Below are positions 27,791-36,585 of a stretch of DNA of 64,000 nucleotides, piece after piece. This DNA comes from Clostridiaceae bacterium BL-3 (GTDB lineage Bacteria; Bacillota; Clostridia; Clostridiales; Clostridiaceae), in contig CADDXC010000001.1 of the NCBI GenBank assembly GCA_902809985.1, forward strand, positions 2,356,001 to 2,420,000, read 5' to 3'. How positions within the stretch are numbered: position 1 is the first letter of the stretch; every line of letters starts with the position of its first letter. A model generated the notes under the pieces. That model had not been told where the DNA came from and did no database searches. It worked only from the letters and a program-made list of their open reading frames with translations. The translations under genes were made by a program, and so were the position numbers.

Positions 27791-27880
27791 ACATACACAC
27801 AATTATATTTGCAATTTTTGTATGTATGAGAGCATATGAATCTGAGAGAGTATTTACTTAGATTTTTATATGCTTTTTTT
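27791..27880 (+). promoter_or_regulatory. Attenuator-like leader of the YitT gene, class unknown
   Basis: Two hairpins lie in the untranslated leader. The first pairs ACATAC (27791-27796) with GTATGT near 27820-27825. The second pairs GCATAT/AATCT (27832-27843) with AGATT/ATATGC (27860-27873) and is followed by eight T, a convincing intrinsic terminator upstream of the gene. This suggests control by premature termination. I recognise no known riboswitch core. The rest of the 425-base gap 27505-27929 is AT-rich, with only the promoter noted. Confidence 0.6.
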
Positions 27881-27929
27881 AATGAATAAATTTACAGTCA
27901 AGTGTATACAAGGAGGGAGGTTATTTATT

Positions 27930-28775
27930 ATGAAAAATATAAAAGATATTTTTTTCATGTTGATTGGAACATTTCTTGTAGCTTTCGGTACCTATTTCTT
28001 TTTAGCTCCAAATCACATTGCCGCCGGTGGCACAAGCGGTATTGCCATAATTATAAACACATTGTTTCCAAATCTTCCTATTGGTCTGTTGATGATGGGA
28101 ATGGAAGTTATATTATTCACTTTAGGAATTATAATAATTGGCCCTATATTCGGCGGGAAAACCGTATTCTGCAGCTTCTCCATATCTGCACTGATATTTT
28201 TCTTAGAAAAAATATATCCACATATAAAGCCATTTAGCAGTGATATTCTAGTTCAGCTTATATTTGGCATATTGATATGTGGAATGGGCATGGGTATAAT
28301 ATTTAATCTAGGCGCTTCAACTGGAGGTACGGATATAATCGCAAAAATAATAAACAAATATACAAAAATAAGCATAGGCAAATCCGTGTTGATAGCTGAT
28401 ATAACCGTAACTATAGCTGCAACTATAGTACTCGGGGTAAACAAAGGTCTTTATGCCATACTGGGGGTAATATTAAATTCTACAATAATAGACAGGGTTA
28501 TAGTAAGTCTAAATTCCTATAAGCAGGTTGCTATAATAAGTAATCACGGGAGGAATATACAAAATTTTATTATAAAGGAACTTGAGAGAAGCGCCACCAT
28601 CTATTATGCCAAAGGCGCCTATAAAGATGATAAAAAGGAAGTCATAATTACCATTTTAAATAGAAAACAATTTTTAAAATTGAAAAATTATATAAGACTT
28701 TTAGATAATAAAGCTTTCATCACTGTAAATGACATAAATGAGGTATTAGGAGAAGGATTTAGCAATATAGTGTAG
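27930..28775 (+). CDS. YitT family membrane protein
   Basis: 281 residues. The N-terminal half has five or six membrane helices (DUF161 type) with the conserved start FGTYFFLAPNHIAAGGTSGIAII and the later GASTGGTDIIAKII. The C-terminal cytoplasmic domain (about 200-281; DUF2179 type) ends in DNKAFITVNDINEVLGEGF, a signature of the family. A transport role is presumed but the substrate is unknown. GGAGGGAGG with suitable spacing supports ATG at 27930; the open frame to 27870 overlaps the leader terminator. A long hairpin overlaps the stop codon. Confidence 0.9.
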   Translation: MKNIKDIFFMLIGTFLVAFGTYFFLAPNHIAAGGTSGIAIIINTLFPNLPIGLLMMGMEVILFTLGIIIIGPIFGGKTVFCSFSISALIFFLEKIYPHIKPFSSDILVQLIFGILICGMGMGIIFNLGASTGGTDIIAKIINKYTKISIGKSVLIADITVTIAATIVLGVNKGLYAILGVILNSTIIDRVIVSLNSYKQVAIISNHGRNIQNFIIKELERSATIYYAKGAYKDDKKEVIITILNRKQFLKLKNYIRLLDNKAFITVNDINEVLGEGFSNIV

Positions 28776-28820
28776 AAGATATCCGAAAGGTAACTAGATT
28801 ACTTTTCGGGTATCTTCTAC
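28772..28820. terminator. Long hairpin between converging YitT and DUF917 genes
   Basis: Arms 28772-28793 and 28799-28820 match at about 20 of 22 positions. The left arm includes the YitT stop. There is no good T run on either side, so it may protect 3' ends or terminate with help. Confidence 0.65.
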
Positions 28821-28823
28821 ATA

Positions 28824-29939
28824 TTAATCTGGTGACAATATATCTTCCACTTTTTTGTAAGGTACGTGATATCCAAAAAACTCAGGTCCAAAAATTTCAA
28901 GTCCCCTTTTACTTCTCCATTGCTCAAAAGCCTTTAGAGAAAACACCGTAACTTCCATACCCACTTTTGCATAGGGATTCAAAAGTGGCATATTTTTATC
29001 ATTGTCCACTACATTTATTGAATCTGGAACCGTTACAAACACTTTTCCATTTTTCCAGGAAATTATATTTTCATTTTGAAACCAAATTCTTAAGTTTTGA
29101 TTTTGATATTTTCCATTACCTTCAATATATATATTTCCAAAAGTAAATCCGGATTTATCTTCCCAACAAACCTTACTGACTTTTCCTTGAAACATGATGA
29201 ATCCATCAAATTTTTCCACAATATCATAGGCAAAGTTTATATTTTTATTCCTAGCGATTCTGGCGATTTTGCCTACTTCCAGGCACATTGTAACAGTATT
29301 TTTGATAAGGGTATTTTTAATTACCTTCCATCTTGCAACATGATCTACCACCCCAACATGATTAAAGCTAGCAACAGCCGCTGCCCTGGCAAGGGCTTCT
29401 GCTCTTTCGTCACTTTCAACTTCTGTAAATATCATGGAATCTCCAAGCTTGTCTGCTACACCCATTGGAGTTATAGGTATCCCCTTTAAATTATAAGTTG
29501 AGTGTTGAAGGCAGGGAACACTTCTTCCCGCAGGATCCGCATCTATTATGGGCTTTCCGGTTCTAGCTGCCACATCCAGTGCAGATGCCATATTGCCGCC
29601 GCCGAGCTCCGTTGTAACTACTCCATATAAGTCCTCTCCCAAATATTCTTCTATTGCATTGACAGCAGCCATTTCTGCAGTATATTTTATTTTGTACATA
29701 TTTTTATATTTTTCTACCTGATCCTCAGAAAGAGGGCTTATAGAACCACATCCATATGGAGTTCCTACCAGGGCCTCATCTTCTATTTCACTTAAACCTG
29801 CGAGATAAAATTGATATCCTTCATTAAAAGAACCTTCTACCAATTTTATTCCATTTTCAAGACTTCCTCCTCCACCTGTGCCAACTATTGCAGCTCCAAG
29901 CAATATATCTCTCAAGTCCTGCATACTCAGCCTCTTCAT
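28824..29939 (-). CDS. DUF917 family protein (second copy, end of operon)
   Basis: 371 residues of the DUF917 family, which Pfam has renamed after S-methyl thiohydantoin desulfurase. The Gly-rich N-terminal motif is VGTGGGGSLENGIKL (about 19-33). The central block is ELGGGNMASALDVAARTGKPIIDADPAGRSVP (in pieces, about 105-135). The C-terminal domain has FGNIYIEGNGKYQNQ, NENIISWKNGKVFVTVPDSI and a final EIFGPEFFGYHVPY. It parallels the copy at 36586-37683 throughout but is clearly diverged, so the two may form a heteromer or act on successive substrates. GGAGGAAGGTGG precedes the ATG. It is the last gene of an operon with an ABC importer. Confidence 0.88.
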   Translation of the reverse strand: MKRLSMQDLRDILLGAAIVGTGGGGSLENGIKLVEGSFNEGYQFYLAGLSEIEDEALVGTPYGCGSISPLSEDQVEKYKNMYKIKYTAEMAAVNAIEEYLGEDLYGVVTTELGGGNMASALDVAARTGKPIIDADPAGRSVPCLQHSTYNLKGIPITPMGVADKLGDSMIFTEVESDERAEALARAAAVASFNHVGVVDHVARWKVIKNTLIKNTVTMCLEVGKIARIARNKNINFAYDIVEKFDGFIMFQGKVSKVCWEDKSGFTFGNIYIEGNGKYQNQNLRIWFQNENIISWKNGKVFVTVPDSINVVDNDKNMPLLNPYAKVGMEVTVFSLKAFEQWRSKRGLEIFGPEFFGYHVPYKKVEDILSPD

Positions 29940-29963
29940 AATTAAAGTCCACCTTCCTCCATA

Positions 29964-31007
29964 TCATTTTTTAAATATTTCATCTACATATTTAACAAGA
30001 TCAGGATGTATAATCCTACCATTGTCCATTATTTTTACGTTATCCACCCATATAGAAGAATTAAGACATATTCCATCACAATGGGATACAGCATTTTGTC
30101 CAAAAGGAGGCGCCTCACTTTTGCTCACATATCCTATTCCCCATTCAACAGCACCCCAGACCCTCTCGTCCTCTACTATATTCCCGGTAAGCATTGCTCC
30201 TGGTCCAAATCCATACGCTATATGGGCAAGCTTATACATACTGGGATCCTTCAATGATTTCAGCCATTCCTTAAATTCATCAGCTTGATGACCCCCTTCT
30301 ATCTTAACGATGGTACTGTTCTCAATTTTCATCCTTATGGGTTCTTTTAAAAGCCCGCAAGGCGGAACAAGAGATCCGTCAAACACCAGCACACCGTTTA
30401 TTGTGCCAAATCTAGGAATCACGTTTATCTGCCCCGGCATCATGAACATTCCAGGCTCATAAGCTTCTCCAGCATCACAAGCTACTACATGTGTGGGATC
30501 TAGTTGAAATTCAAGGTGAGTTCCAAGAGGCGTTTCAGCTGTCATAGCTGCGGCAGATCTATTCATCTCTGCTACTTTTCTCAAAAACTTCGCAAGTACT
30601 CTTATATTCACTTTTCCTATATTTCTTATCATAATATCCGGATTCATTCCCACAAGATTTATATATCTTAATTTTTTGTTGTTTTTAAATGCCACCTCAA
30701 AGGGTGTAGAATACAAAAGCCATTTCTCATTATATTCTATCCACACATCTGCTTTTGACAGTGCAGCTCCAAGAGCTTCAACTGGAAGCTTTGGATCTGC
30801 TGCCTTTCCAACTCCATCCGGAGTTGCAGTCCATATGACCATAGGCTTTCCCTTTACACTATATATGCTTGAAGCTGTGGTATTTACAACAGTTTCATTT
30901 GAAGAAGTATCTGCTGTTATCAAAACAGTTTCTCCTTCCTTGACTTTGAGTATTTCATTGACCAATTTATCTGCTGCCTTTTGTAATTCAAACTCGTATA
31001 ATTTCAT
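29964..31007 (-). CDS. M29 aminopeptidase / 2,5-dihydroxypyridine dioxygenase-like metalloenzyme
   Basis: 347 residues. The protein resembles the family shared by M29 leucyl aminopeptidases and NicX-type 2,5-dihydroxypyridine 5,6-dioxygenases. Residues 1-140 form the N-terminal domain (MKLYEFELQKAADKLV). The C-terminal domain holds His262 (LAHIAYGFGPGA), Glu288 and the His309-x-Asp311 motif (SHCDG). From family knowledge, NicX binds Fe(II) through two His and one Asp with a similar layout, so the site is likely metal-binding. Whether it cleaves peptides or opens a ring cannot be decided here. GGAGGGTGTGATCTG precedes the ATG at 31007; a longer frame upstream lacks such a site. It sits between the importer and DUF917 genes. 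Confidence 0.8.
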   Translation of the reverse strand: MKLYEFELQKAADKLVNEILKVKEGETVLITADTSSNETVVNTTASSIYSVKGKPMVIWTATPDGVGKAADPKLPVEALGAALSKADVWIEYNEKWLLYSTPFEVAFKNNKKLRYINLVGMNPDIMIRNIGKVNIRVLAKFLRKVAEMNRSAAAMTAETPLGTHLEFQLDPTHVVACDAGEAYEPGMFMMPGQINVIPRFGTINGVLVFDGSLVPPCGLLKEPIRMKIENSTIVKIEGGHQADEFKEWLKSLKDPSMYKLAHIAYGFGPGAMLTGNIVEDERVWGAVEWGIGYVSKSEAPPFGQNAVSHCDGICLNSSIWVDNVKIMDNGRIIHPDLVKYVDEIFKK

Positions 31008-31065
31008 CAGATCACACCCTCCATATAAAATTTTAACCATTATGTTTTCTAACATCATAAATTTG

Positions 31066-32046
31066 TCACTGCCGAATCATATGACACCCTACCCTTCTCC
31101 CATCCTCCAACATAATCAATTCAGGCTCTTCAATACTGCATATACCCTTTGCATAGATACATCTAGTATGAAACCTGCATCCTTTTGGGGGATTTATTGA
31201 GCTTGGCACATTTCCCTTTAAAGTAACCATATCTTCTATATTTTCCATATTTATATCCGGTATAGCAGCAAACAGAGCCTGGGTATATGGATGCATTGGA
31301 TGGTTGAACACAGTATCTGAATCCCCGTATTCAACAATTTTACCAAGATACATTATCGCAATCCTATCGGCCATATAGCTTACAACACTTAAATCATGAG
31401 ATATTATTATATAAGTTAAATTGAACTTTTTTTTAAGCCTTTCCAACAATTCCAAAATTTGGGCCTGGGAAAATACATCTATAGATGATGTTGGTTCATC
31501 GAGAACAATGAGTTTTGGCATAAGTGCCAATGCCCTAGCTATCGCAATACGCTGTCTTTGACCTCCACTAAATTCATGAGGATATTTATAAGCACCATCT
31601 TTTGGAAGTCCAACCATTTCAAGAAGTTTTTCGACTCTTTTCATAATTTCAAAGTTATTTATTTTCTCCTGAACTTTAAGTGGTTCTCCCACGATATCTT
31701 TCACCAACATTCTAGGGTTCAAAGACCAAAAAGGATCCTGAAATACAATTTGTATGTACTTTCTTATACTTCTCAATTCCTTTTTACCCAGACTAAATAA
31801 ATCTTTCCCGTCAAAAATAACTCTTCCAAAAGTCGGCGTTATCAAATCTAAAATAGTATTTACCAAAGTTGATTTTCCGCAGCCTGATTCTCCCACAAGC
31901 CCAAGAGTTTCTCCCTTTTTCACATCAAAAGATACATCATCAACGGCTTTTAAATAGGATTTAGTTTTAGAAAAAAGACCCTTTTTACCAATTTCAAAGT
32001 ACTTTTTTAAATTTCTTACCTCTAATAATTTTTCATTCATCATCAT
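31066..32046 (-). CDS. Oligopeptide/dipeptide-type ABC transporter ATPase (DppF-like)
   Basis: 326-residue ATPase with Walker A GESGCGKST (about 51-59), Q-loop FQDPFWSLNPRM, signature SGGQRQRIA, Walker B LIVLDEPTSSID and switch His in ISHDLSV. The C-terminal oligopeptide-transporter extension carries the Cys motif CRFHTRCIYAKGIC, which in this family can bind an iron-sulfur cluster. The start overlaps the end of the preceding DppD-like gene by 14 bases, with AAAGGAGATA before it. It works with the DppD-like ATPase as a heterodimer in the importer of this operon. Confidence 0.93.
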   Translation of the reverse strand: MMMNEKLLEVRNLKKYFEIGKKGLFSKTKSYLKAVDDVSFDVKKGETLGLVGESGCGKSTLVNTILDLITPTFGRVIFDGKDLFSLGKKELRSIRKYIQIVFQDPFWSLNPRMLVKDIVGEPLKVQEKINNFEIMKRVEKLLEMVGLPKDGAYKYPHEFSGGQRQRIAIARALALMPKLIVLDEPTSSIDVFSQAQILELLERLKKKFNLTYIIISHDLSVVSYMADRIAIMYLGKIVEYGDSDTVFNHPMHPYTQALFAAIPDINMENIEDMVTLKGNVPSSINPPKGCRFHTRCIYAKGICSIEEPELIMLEDGRRVGCHMIRQ

Positions 32047-33022
32047 TATCTCCTTTGTATAGACAGCATTTTACAAAGTGATTTTCCCCAAGTTGTAATA
32101 ATTCTTGCTTTTTTCTGCACTTGTCCTGTCTTTTCAAACATCGGTCATAATATAAGCATCCTTTTCTATCATCTCCAGCATTTCCTTCTGTAAATACCAA
32201 TTTGTTTAAATCTATTTCATTTTTTCTATTCTTCGGTACGGCATTTAAAAGCATCTGCGTATAGGGATGTTTGGCATTTTTTAATACTTCTCTAGTTTTT
32301 CCCCTTTCAACTATTTCTCCTCTGTATAATATTGCAGTATCATCACAAGTTGCAGAAACAAGTCCAGGATTATTTGCTATAAAAAGCACTGTTACTTTTA
32401 GATTTTTTTGTAGTTCACGAATAAGTTTCAAAATACCTGCCTGTATTGTTACATCCAGGTTTCTCGTGGGTTCATCCGCGATGATAAATTGTGCTCCGCA
32501 GCTTAGCGCAAGTGCAATTATAACTCTTTGCCTCTGACCTCCACTTAATTCATGAGGATATTTTTTCATTATATTTTCAGCATCAGGGAGTTTAACAGTA
32601 TTGATCATCTCCACCGCTTTTGAATATGCATCTCTTTTATTTAAATTTTGATTTTCCATTATTACTTTTATTATCTGATCTCCAATGTTAAAAACCGGAT
32701 TTAAAGTAGACATCGGATCCTGAAATATCATGGATATTTTTTTACCTCTTATTTCACTCTGCATACGCTTCTGACTCATATTTAAGAGATTTTCTCCCTC
32801 CAAAGATATCTCTCCTCTCACCACTCTGCCAGGAGGCATTTGAAGGAGTTTCAGAATAGATAATGCTAGTACTGTTTTCCCTGTTCCGCTTTCTCCTATT
32901 ATTCCATATGACTTCCCTCTATCTATTCTAATTTCATCTATATTGAGTACAGTCTTTTCTCCCTCAAAACTCTTAAAATTAATTTTAAGATCTTTTATAT
33001 GAAAATACACTTTACTGCTCAT
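32033..33022 (-). CDS. Oligopeptide/dipeptide-type ABC transporter ATPase (DppD-like)
   Basis: 329 residues. Walker A is GESGTGKTV (about 38-46), with FQDPMSTLNPVF, signature SGGQRQRVI and Walker B FIIADEPTRNLD; the His switch position is replaced (IANNPGL instead of ITHDLGL). The C-terminal Cys motif is CLYYDRCLKRQDKC followed by CCLYKG. GTGAGGTGGTTAT precedes the ATG. The missing switch His suggests that this subunit contributes an impaired ATP site, as in asymmetric ABC pairs; the partner DppF-like protein keeps its His. Confidence 0.92.
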   Translation of the reverse strand: MSSKVYFHIKDLKINFKSFEGEKTVLNIDEIRIDRGKSYGIIGESGTGKTVLALSILKLLQMPPGRVVRGEISLEGENLLNMSQKRMQSEIRGKKISMIFQDPMSTLNPVFNIGDQIIKVIMENQNLNKRDAYSKAVEMINTVKLPDAENIMKKYPHELSGGQRQRVIIALALSCGAQFIIADEPTRNLDVTIQAGILKLIRELQKNLKVTVLFIANNPGLVSATCDDTAILYRGEIVERGKTREVLKNAKHPYTQMLLNAVPKNRKNEIDLNKLVFTEGNAGDDRKGCLYYDRCLKRQDKCRKKQELLQLGENHFVKCCLYKGDNDDE

Positions 33023-33038
33023 ATAACCACCTCACTTA

Positions 33039-33929
33039 TCAGTTTTTTCTAGTTTTAGGATCAAGTATCTCTCTAAGTCCATCACCCAACAGATTGAATA
33101 TGAGAACTGTAATAAATATGGCCAATCCAGGGAATATACTATACCACCAGGAATCCAAAAAATAATCTCTGCTTGTACTGACCATCAATCCCCATTCAGG
33201 AATGGGAGGCTGCGCACCCAGTCCTAAAAAACTCAAAGAGGCTATAGTCAAAATAACTCCTCCTATATCCATAGAAGCTTGAACTATTATAGGTGCTATA
33301 CAATTGGGGATTATATGGCTTAAAATAATAGTATGAGGCGAAGCTCCTATAGCTTTCGCCGCCTTTACAAATTGCCTCTCTTTTATAGACACTGCCTGAC
33401 CTCTCATTATTCTCGTATACCATGGCCACCATGACAACGCTATGGCAATCATAGCATTTTGAAGATTAGGTCCTAAAAATGCGGCAATAGCTATAGCAAG
33501 CAGCAAAGGTGGAAATCCTAAAAATATATCTGTAAATCTCATTATCAATTCATCTACAAATCCCCCAAAAAATCCGGCTACAGCACCTAATGGTATTCCT
33601 ATAACAAGAGCCATCCCAACAGCCAAAAGAGCCGTTTTTAAGGAGATATTTGCACCTGCAATTATTCTTATAAATACATCTCTTCCAAGTTCATCTGTTC
33701 CAAAAATATGTTTTAGAGAAGGTGCCATCAATTTGTCCTGGGGAACTGCATTTTGAGCAATAATTTGAATAGACGGTACAAATATAGGAAGTATAAATGC
33801 AATGACAAGAAGAATTAAAACTCCATAATAGGCAATTCTGGTAAGTTTATTTCTTTTAAGTAAATAAACATTAACCCTTAATTTTTTGATTTTAGGTTTT
33901 ATTGTTTTAGATAACTGCATACTATTCAT
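33039..33929 (-). CDS. Dipeptide-type ABC transporter permease (DppC-like)
   Basis: 296-residue membrane permease with six helices. The N-terminal segment before the first helix is followed by KLMAPSLKHIFGTDELGRDVFIRII, the DppC hallmark. The EAA loop AAKAIGASPHTIILSHIIPNCIAPI (about 190-215) contacts the ATPase. It ends in the typical GLREILDPK. GGGAGGATGGCAGAAG precedes the ATG. It pairs with the DppB-like permease encoded 15 bases upstream. Confidence 0.93.
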   Translation of the reverse strand: MNSMQLSKTIKPKIKKLRVNVYLLKRNKLTRIAYYGVLILLVIAFILPIFVPSIQIIAQNAVPQDKLMAPSLKHIFGTDELGRDVFIRIIAGANISLKTALLAVGMALVIGIPLGAVAGFFGGFVDELIMRFTDIFLGFPPLLLAIAIAAFLGPNLQNAMIAIALSWWPWYTRIMRGQAVSIKERQFVKAAKAIGASPHTIILSHIIPNCIAPIIVQASMDIGGVILTIASLSFLGLGAQPPIPEWGLMVSTSRDYFLDSWWYSIFPGLAIFITVLIFNLLGDGLREILDPKTRKN

Positions 33930-33944
33930 CTTCTGCCATCCTCC

Positions 33945-34955
33945 CTATACTCTGACTCGTGGATCGAATGAAATTATTATATCTGCTATAAGGTTCAATA
34001 GTATATATGCACAGGCTGAAAACAGTGTGACCCCCATAATTGCGGGATAATCCAGTGATACAACAGCTGTGGATATATAATTTCCTATACCTGGCCAGCT
34101 AAAAATAGCTTCTACTAAAAATGTGTTGGTAAGTGTATATCCTATAGACAAAGCCAATACTGTAACTGTAGTTCCCATTGAATTTTTTAGGGCATATCTC
34201 CATATGATAAACCTCTCCTTAATTCCATAGGATCTTGCTGCTTTTATATAATCTTCCTCCAATATTTCCAAAAGGGAAGATCTCGTCATTCTCGCTACAA
34301 GCCCCATGGGATAAAGTGCTATAGTTACCGCCGGTAGAATAATATGCTTGGCAGCATTTAAAAATACAGGTATTTGGCCTGACAACAAACTGTCTAAAAG
34401 CAATAATCCCGTATTATGAGGCACATTATACAAGATGTTCATTTTTGTATCCAATTGCCCACCTAAAGGCAAAATCCCCAATTTTCTATAAAATATCAAT
34501 TGTAAAAACAATGCCACCCAGAAGGTAGGTAGAGATACAGCCCCTACGGAGAAAAATCTACAGAAATGATCAAGTGCATGATCTTTTTTCCTTGCAGAAT
34601 TCAAGCCAAGCGGTATTCCAATCAAAACTGCCATTATCGTAGACCAAAATACAAGTTCAATCGTAGGAGGCAAATAAGTTTCCAGCTCTTTTAAAACAGG
34701 TTGCTTAGTCCTAAGCGATGTTCCTAGATTACCATGGAACAGATCCACTACGTATTTTTCAAATTGAACATATATGGGTTTATCTAAACCCAATTCAATT
34801 CTTGCTTTCTGTATCTGCGCAGGCGTAGCTCTTGAACCTGCCCACTGTGCAGCTGGATTTGAAGGTATCACCCTAGTTAGAAAAAAGGTTATGAGAATTA
34901 CTCCAAATAATACCACCACTCCAAGTAAAATTCTTTTTAATATATAACTTTTCAA
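33945..34955 (-). CDS. Dipeptide-type ABC transporter permease (DppB-like)
   Basis: 336 residues. The start MKSYILKRILLGVVVLFGV and the VIPSNPAAQWAGSRATP block are typical of DppB, as are ARIELGLDKPIYVQF and the EAA loop AARSYGIKERFIIWRYALKNSM. Six helices are predicted. Translation starts at a TTG with AGGAGGTGAAGAT just before it. It is the first transmembrane component after the binding-protein gene. Confidence 0.93.
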   Translation of the reverse strand: MKSYILKRILLGVVVLFGVILITFFLTRVIPSNPAAQWAGSRATPAQIQKARIELGLDKPIYVQFEKYVVDLFHGNLGTSLRTKQPVLKELETYLPPTIELVFWSTIMAVLIGIPLGLNSARKKDHALDHFCRFFSVGAVSLPTFWVALFLQLIFYRKLGILPLGGQLDTKMNILYNVPHNTGLLLLDSLLSGQIPVFLNAAKHIILPAVTIALYPMGLVARMTRSSLLEILEEDYIKAARSYGIKERFIIWRYALKNSMGTTVTVLALSIGYTLTNTFLVEAIFSWPGIGNYISTAVVSLDYPAIMGVTLFSACAYILLNLIADIIISFDPRVRV

Positions 34956-34985
34956 ATCTTCACCTCCTAGTTATCCTTGGATAAA

Positions 34986-36560
34986 CTATTTTCTATAGCA
35001 GTCATAGAAAAACACTACTAGAGGATAAGCAGAATTTGCTTTAAATCCTCCTAAAGAAGAATTAGTTATCCATGCATCTTCTTTGTCGTAGATAAATACA
35101 GCTGGATTATCTTTAAGAAGAATTTTCTGTGCGTCTATAAATTTATTTTCTGCTTCTTCAATATTGGTGCTTGACATCTTATATCCATCATCAACCAATT
35201 GATCATACTGGCTATTTGAATAATAAGCTAAATTATACAGAGGATTTTTTTCACTGTGAAATAGATTATAGGCCCATGAATACGGACTTGAAATATCAGG
35301 CCACCAATACATCATGAGTATATCCTGTCTGCTCTGTATATCCGTACCTTTGGCTTGCTGCCATTGACTTTCCCAAGGCATAGCCCTTACCTCCAAGTTC
35401 ACTCCAATTTTTGAAAGTTCACTTTTATACAGCTCTGCTGTTTTCTTTTCAGATTCATCTCCACTCATATAAGTAAGTGAAAGCTTCAACTGCCCTTCAT
35501 TTATTCCAGCTTCTTTCAATAGAGATTTTGCTTTATCCAAGTTTAAGGAATACTTTGTCAAGCTGTCACCATGCCCCCACATTCCAACCGGTATAACTCC
35601 TGTAGATTGCTTTGCTAATCCTCCTGCCGCATACTTAACTGCATTTTCATATGGGAATGCATAAGTTAATGCCTCCCTGACTTTTTCATTATCCAGGGGT
35701 GCTTTCTTAGTATTAAAAAATGCTACTAAATTTGTAAATGAAGGCTCTATATCAACTTTTACATTTTGTGAGGATTTAAGAGCTTTTACATCTTCTGCAG
35801 GAAGATTGTTTGTTATATCAGCATCACCCTTTTCCACCATCTGCCTTCTAGATGAGGTCTCAGAAGTTTTCTTTATTACAGCTTTAGAAAAATGCTTTCC
35901 ATTCCATCCTTTCCAATAGTCATTGAATTTAGAAAGTACCACTTCATCTCCCATTTTATTGCTGGAAAGCTTGTATGGTCCCGTCCCATCTTCATTGCCC
36001 TGTTCCAGCCAATTATCAGGTTTATCTTTAACCTTAGGTGAAATTATAAAAGCTGCATAAGGACAACTTGCTATCATGTCAAGTGGAGCTGCATAATTTA
36101 AGGTAAATTGAACAGTATAATCATCTATAGCCTTTATTTCTTTCACAGGAGCCCATATATAAGAAGCACCCACTTCTTTTTTCTGAGTTCTCTCTATAGA
36201 ATATTTAACAGCATCTGCAGTCATTGTAGTTCCATCGTGAAATTTTACACCCTTTCTCAATTTAAAGGTCCATACAAGTCCGTCTGAGCTTTTTTTATAA
36301 CTTGTTGCAAGTACATAATCGTATTTTTTAGTTGTAGGATTAAATCTGAGAAGTGTTTCGTAGACATTGTTTAACACAATAACTCCATTGGAAAATTCAA
36401 CACTTGGATCCCAATTGAGTATCGGCTCACTATTATAGGCATAATAGGCAACATCATTTCCATCACTACTGCCACCACTATCACTGCTGCTTCCGCCGCA
36501 TCCAGTAAACAATGACAAGATCATCATAAATACAGCTAAAAAACAAATTTTATTTTTCAT
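34986..36560 (-). CDS. Dipeptide-type ABC transporter substrate-binding lipoprotein
   Basis: 524-residue family-5 binding lipoprotein with lipobox Cys21 (LFTGC) and a Gly/Ser linker. Family segments include WTFKLRKGVKFHDGTTMTADAV (in pieces, about 92-113), NEDGTGPYKL and VREALTYAFPYENAV. It delivers the ligand to the DppBCDF-like importer. Family-5 proteins bind peptides but also nickel, opines, sugars and other small molecules; nothing in the sequence fixes the ligand. The unusual catabolic neighbours argue for a non-peptide or modified amino-acid ligand. AAGGGGGCATTATCTT precedes the ATG. Confidence 0.92.
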   Translation of the reverse strand: MKNKICFLAVFMMILSLFTGCGGSSSDSGGSSDGNDVAYYAYNSEPILNWDPSVEFSNGVIVLNNVYETLLRFNPTTKKYDYVLATSYKKSSDGLVWTFKLRKGVKFHDGTTMTADAVKYSIERTQKKEVGASYIWAPVKEIKAIDDYTVQFTLNYAAPLDMIASCPYAAFIISPKVKDKPDNWLEQGNEDGTGPYKLSSNKMGDEVVLSKFNDYWKGWNGKHFSKAVIKKTSETSSRRQMVEKGDADITNNLPAEDVKALKSSQNVKVDIEPSFTNLVAFFNTKKAPLDNEKVREALTYAFPYENAVKYAAGGLAKQSTGVIPVGMWGHGDSLTKYSLNLDKAKSLLKEAGINEGQLKLSLTYMSGDESEKKTAELYKSELSKIGVNLEVRAMPWESQWQQAKGTDIQSRQDILMMYWWPDISSPYSWAYNLFHSEKNPLYNLAYYSNSQYDQLVDDGYKMSSTNIEEAENKFIDAQKILLKDNPAVFIYDKEDAWITNSSLGGFKANSAYPLVVFFYDCYRK

Positions 36561-36585
36561 AAGATAATGCCCCCTTATATCAAAA

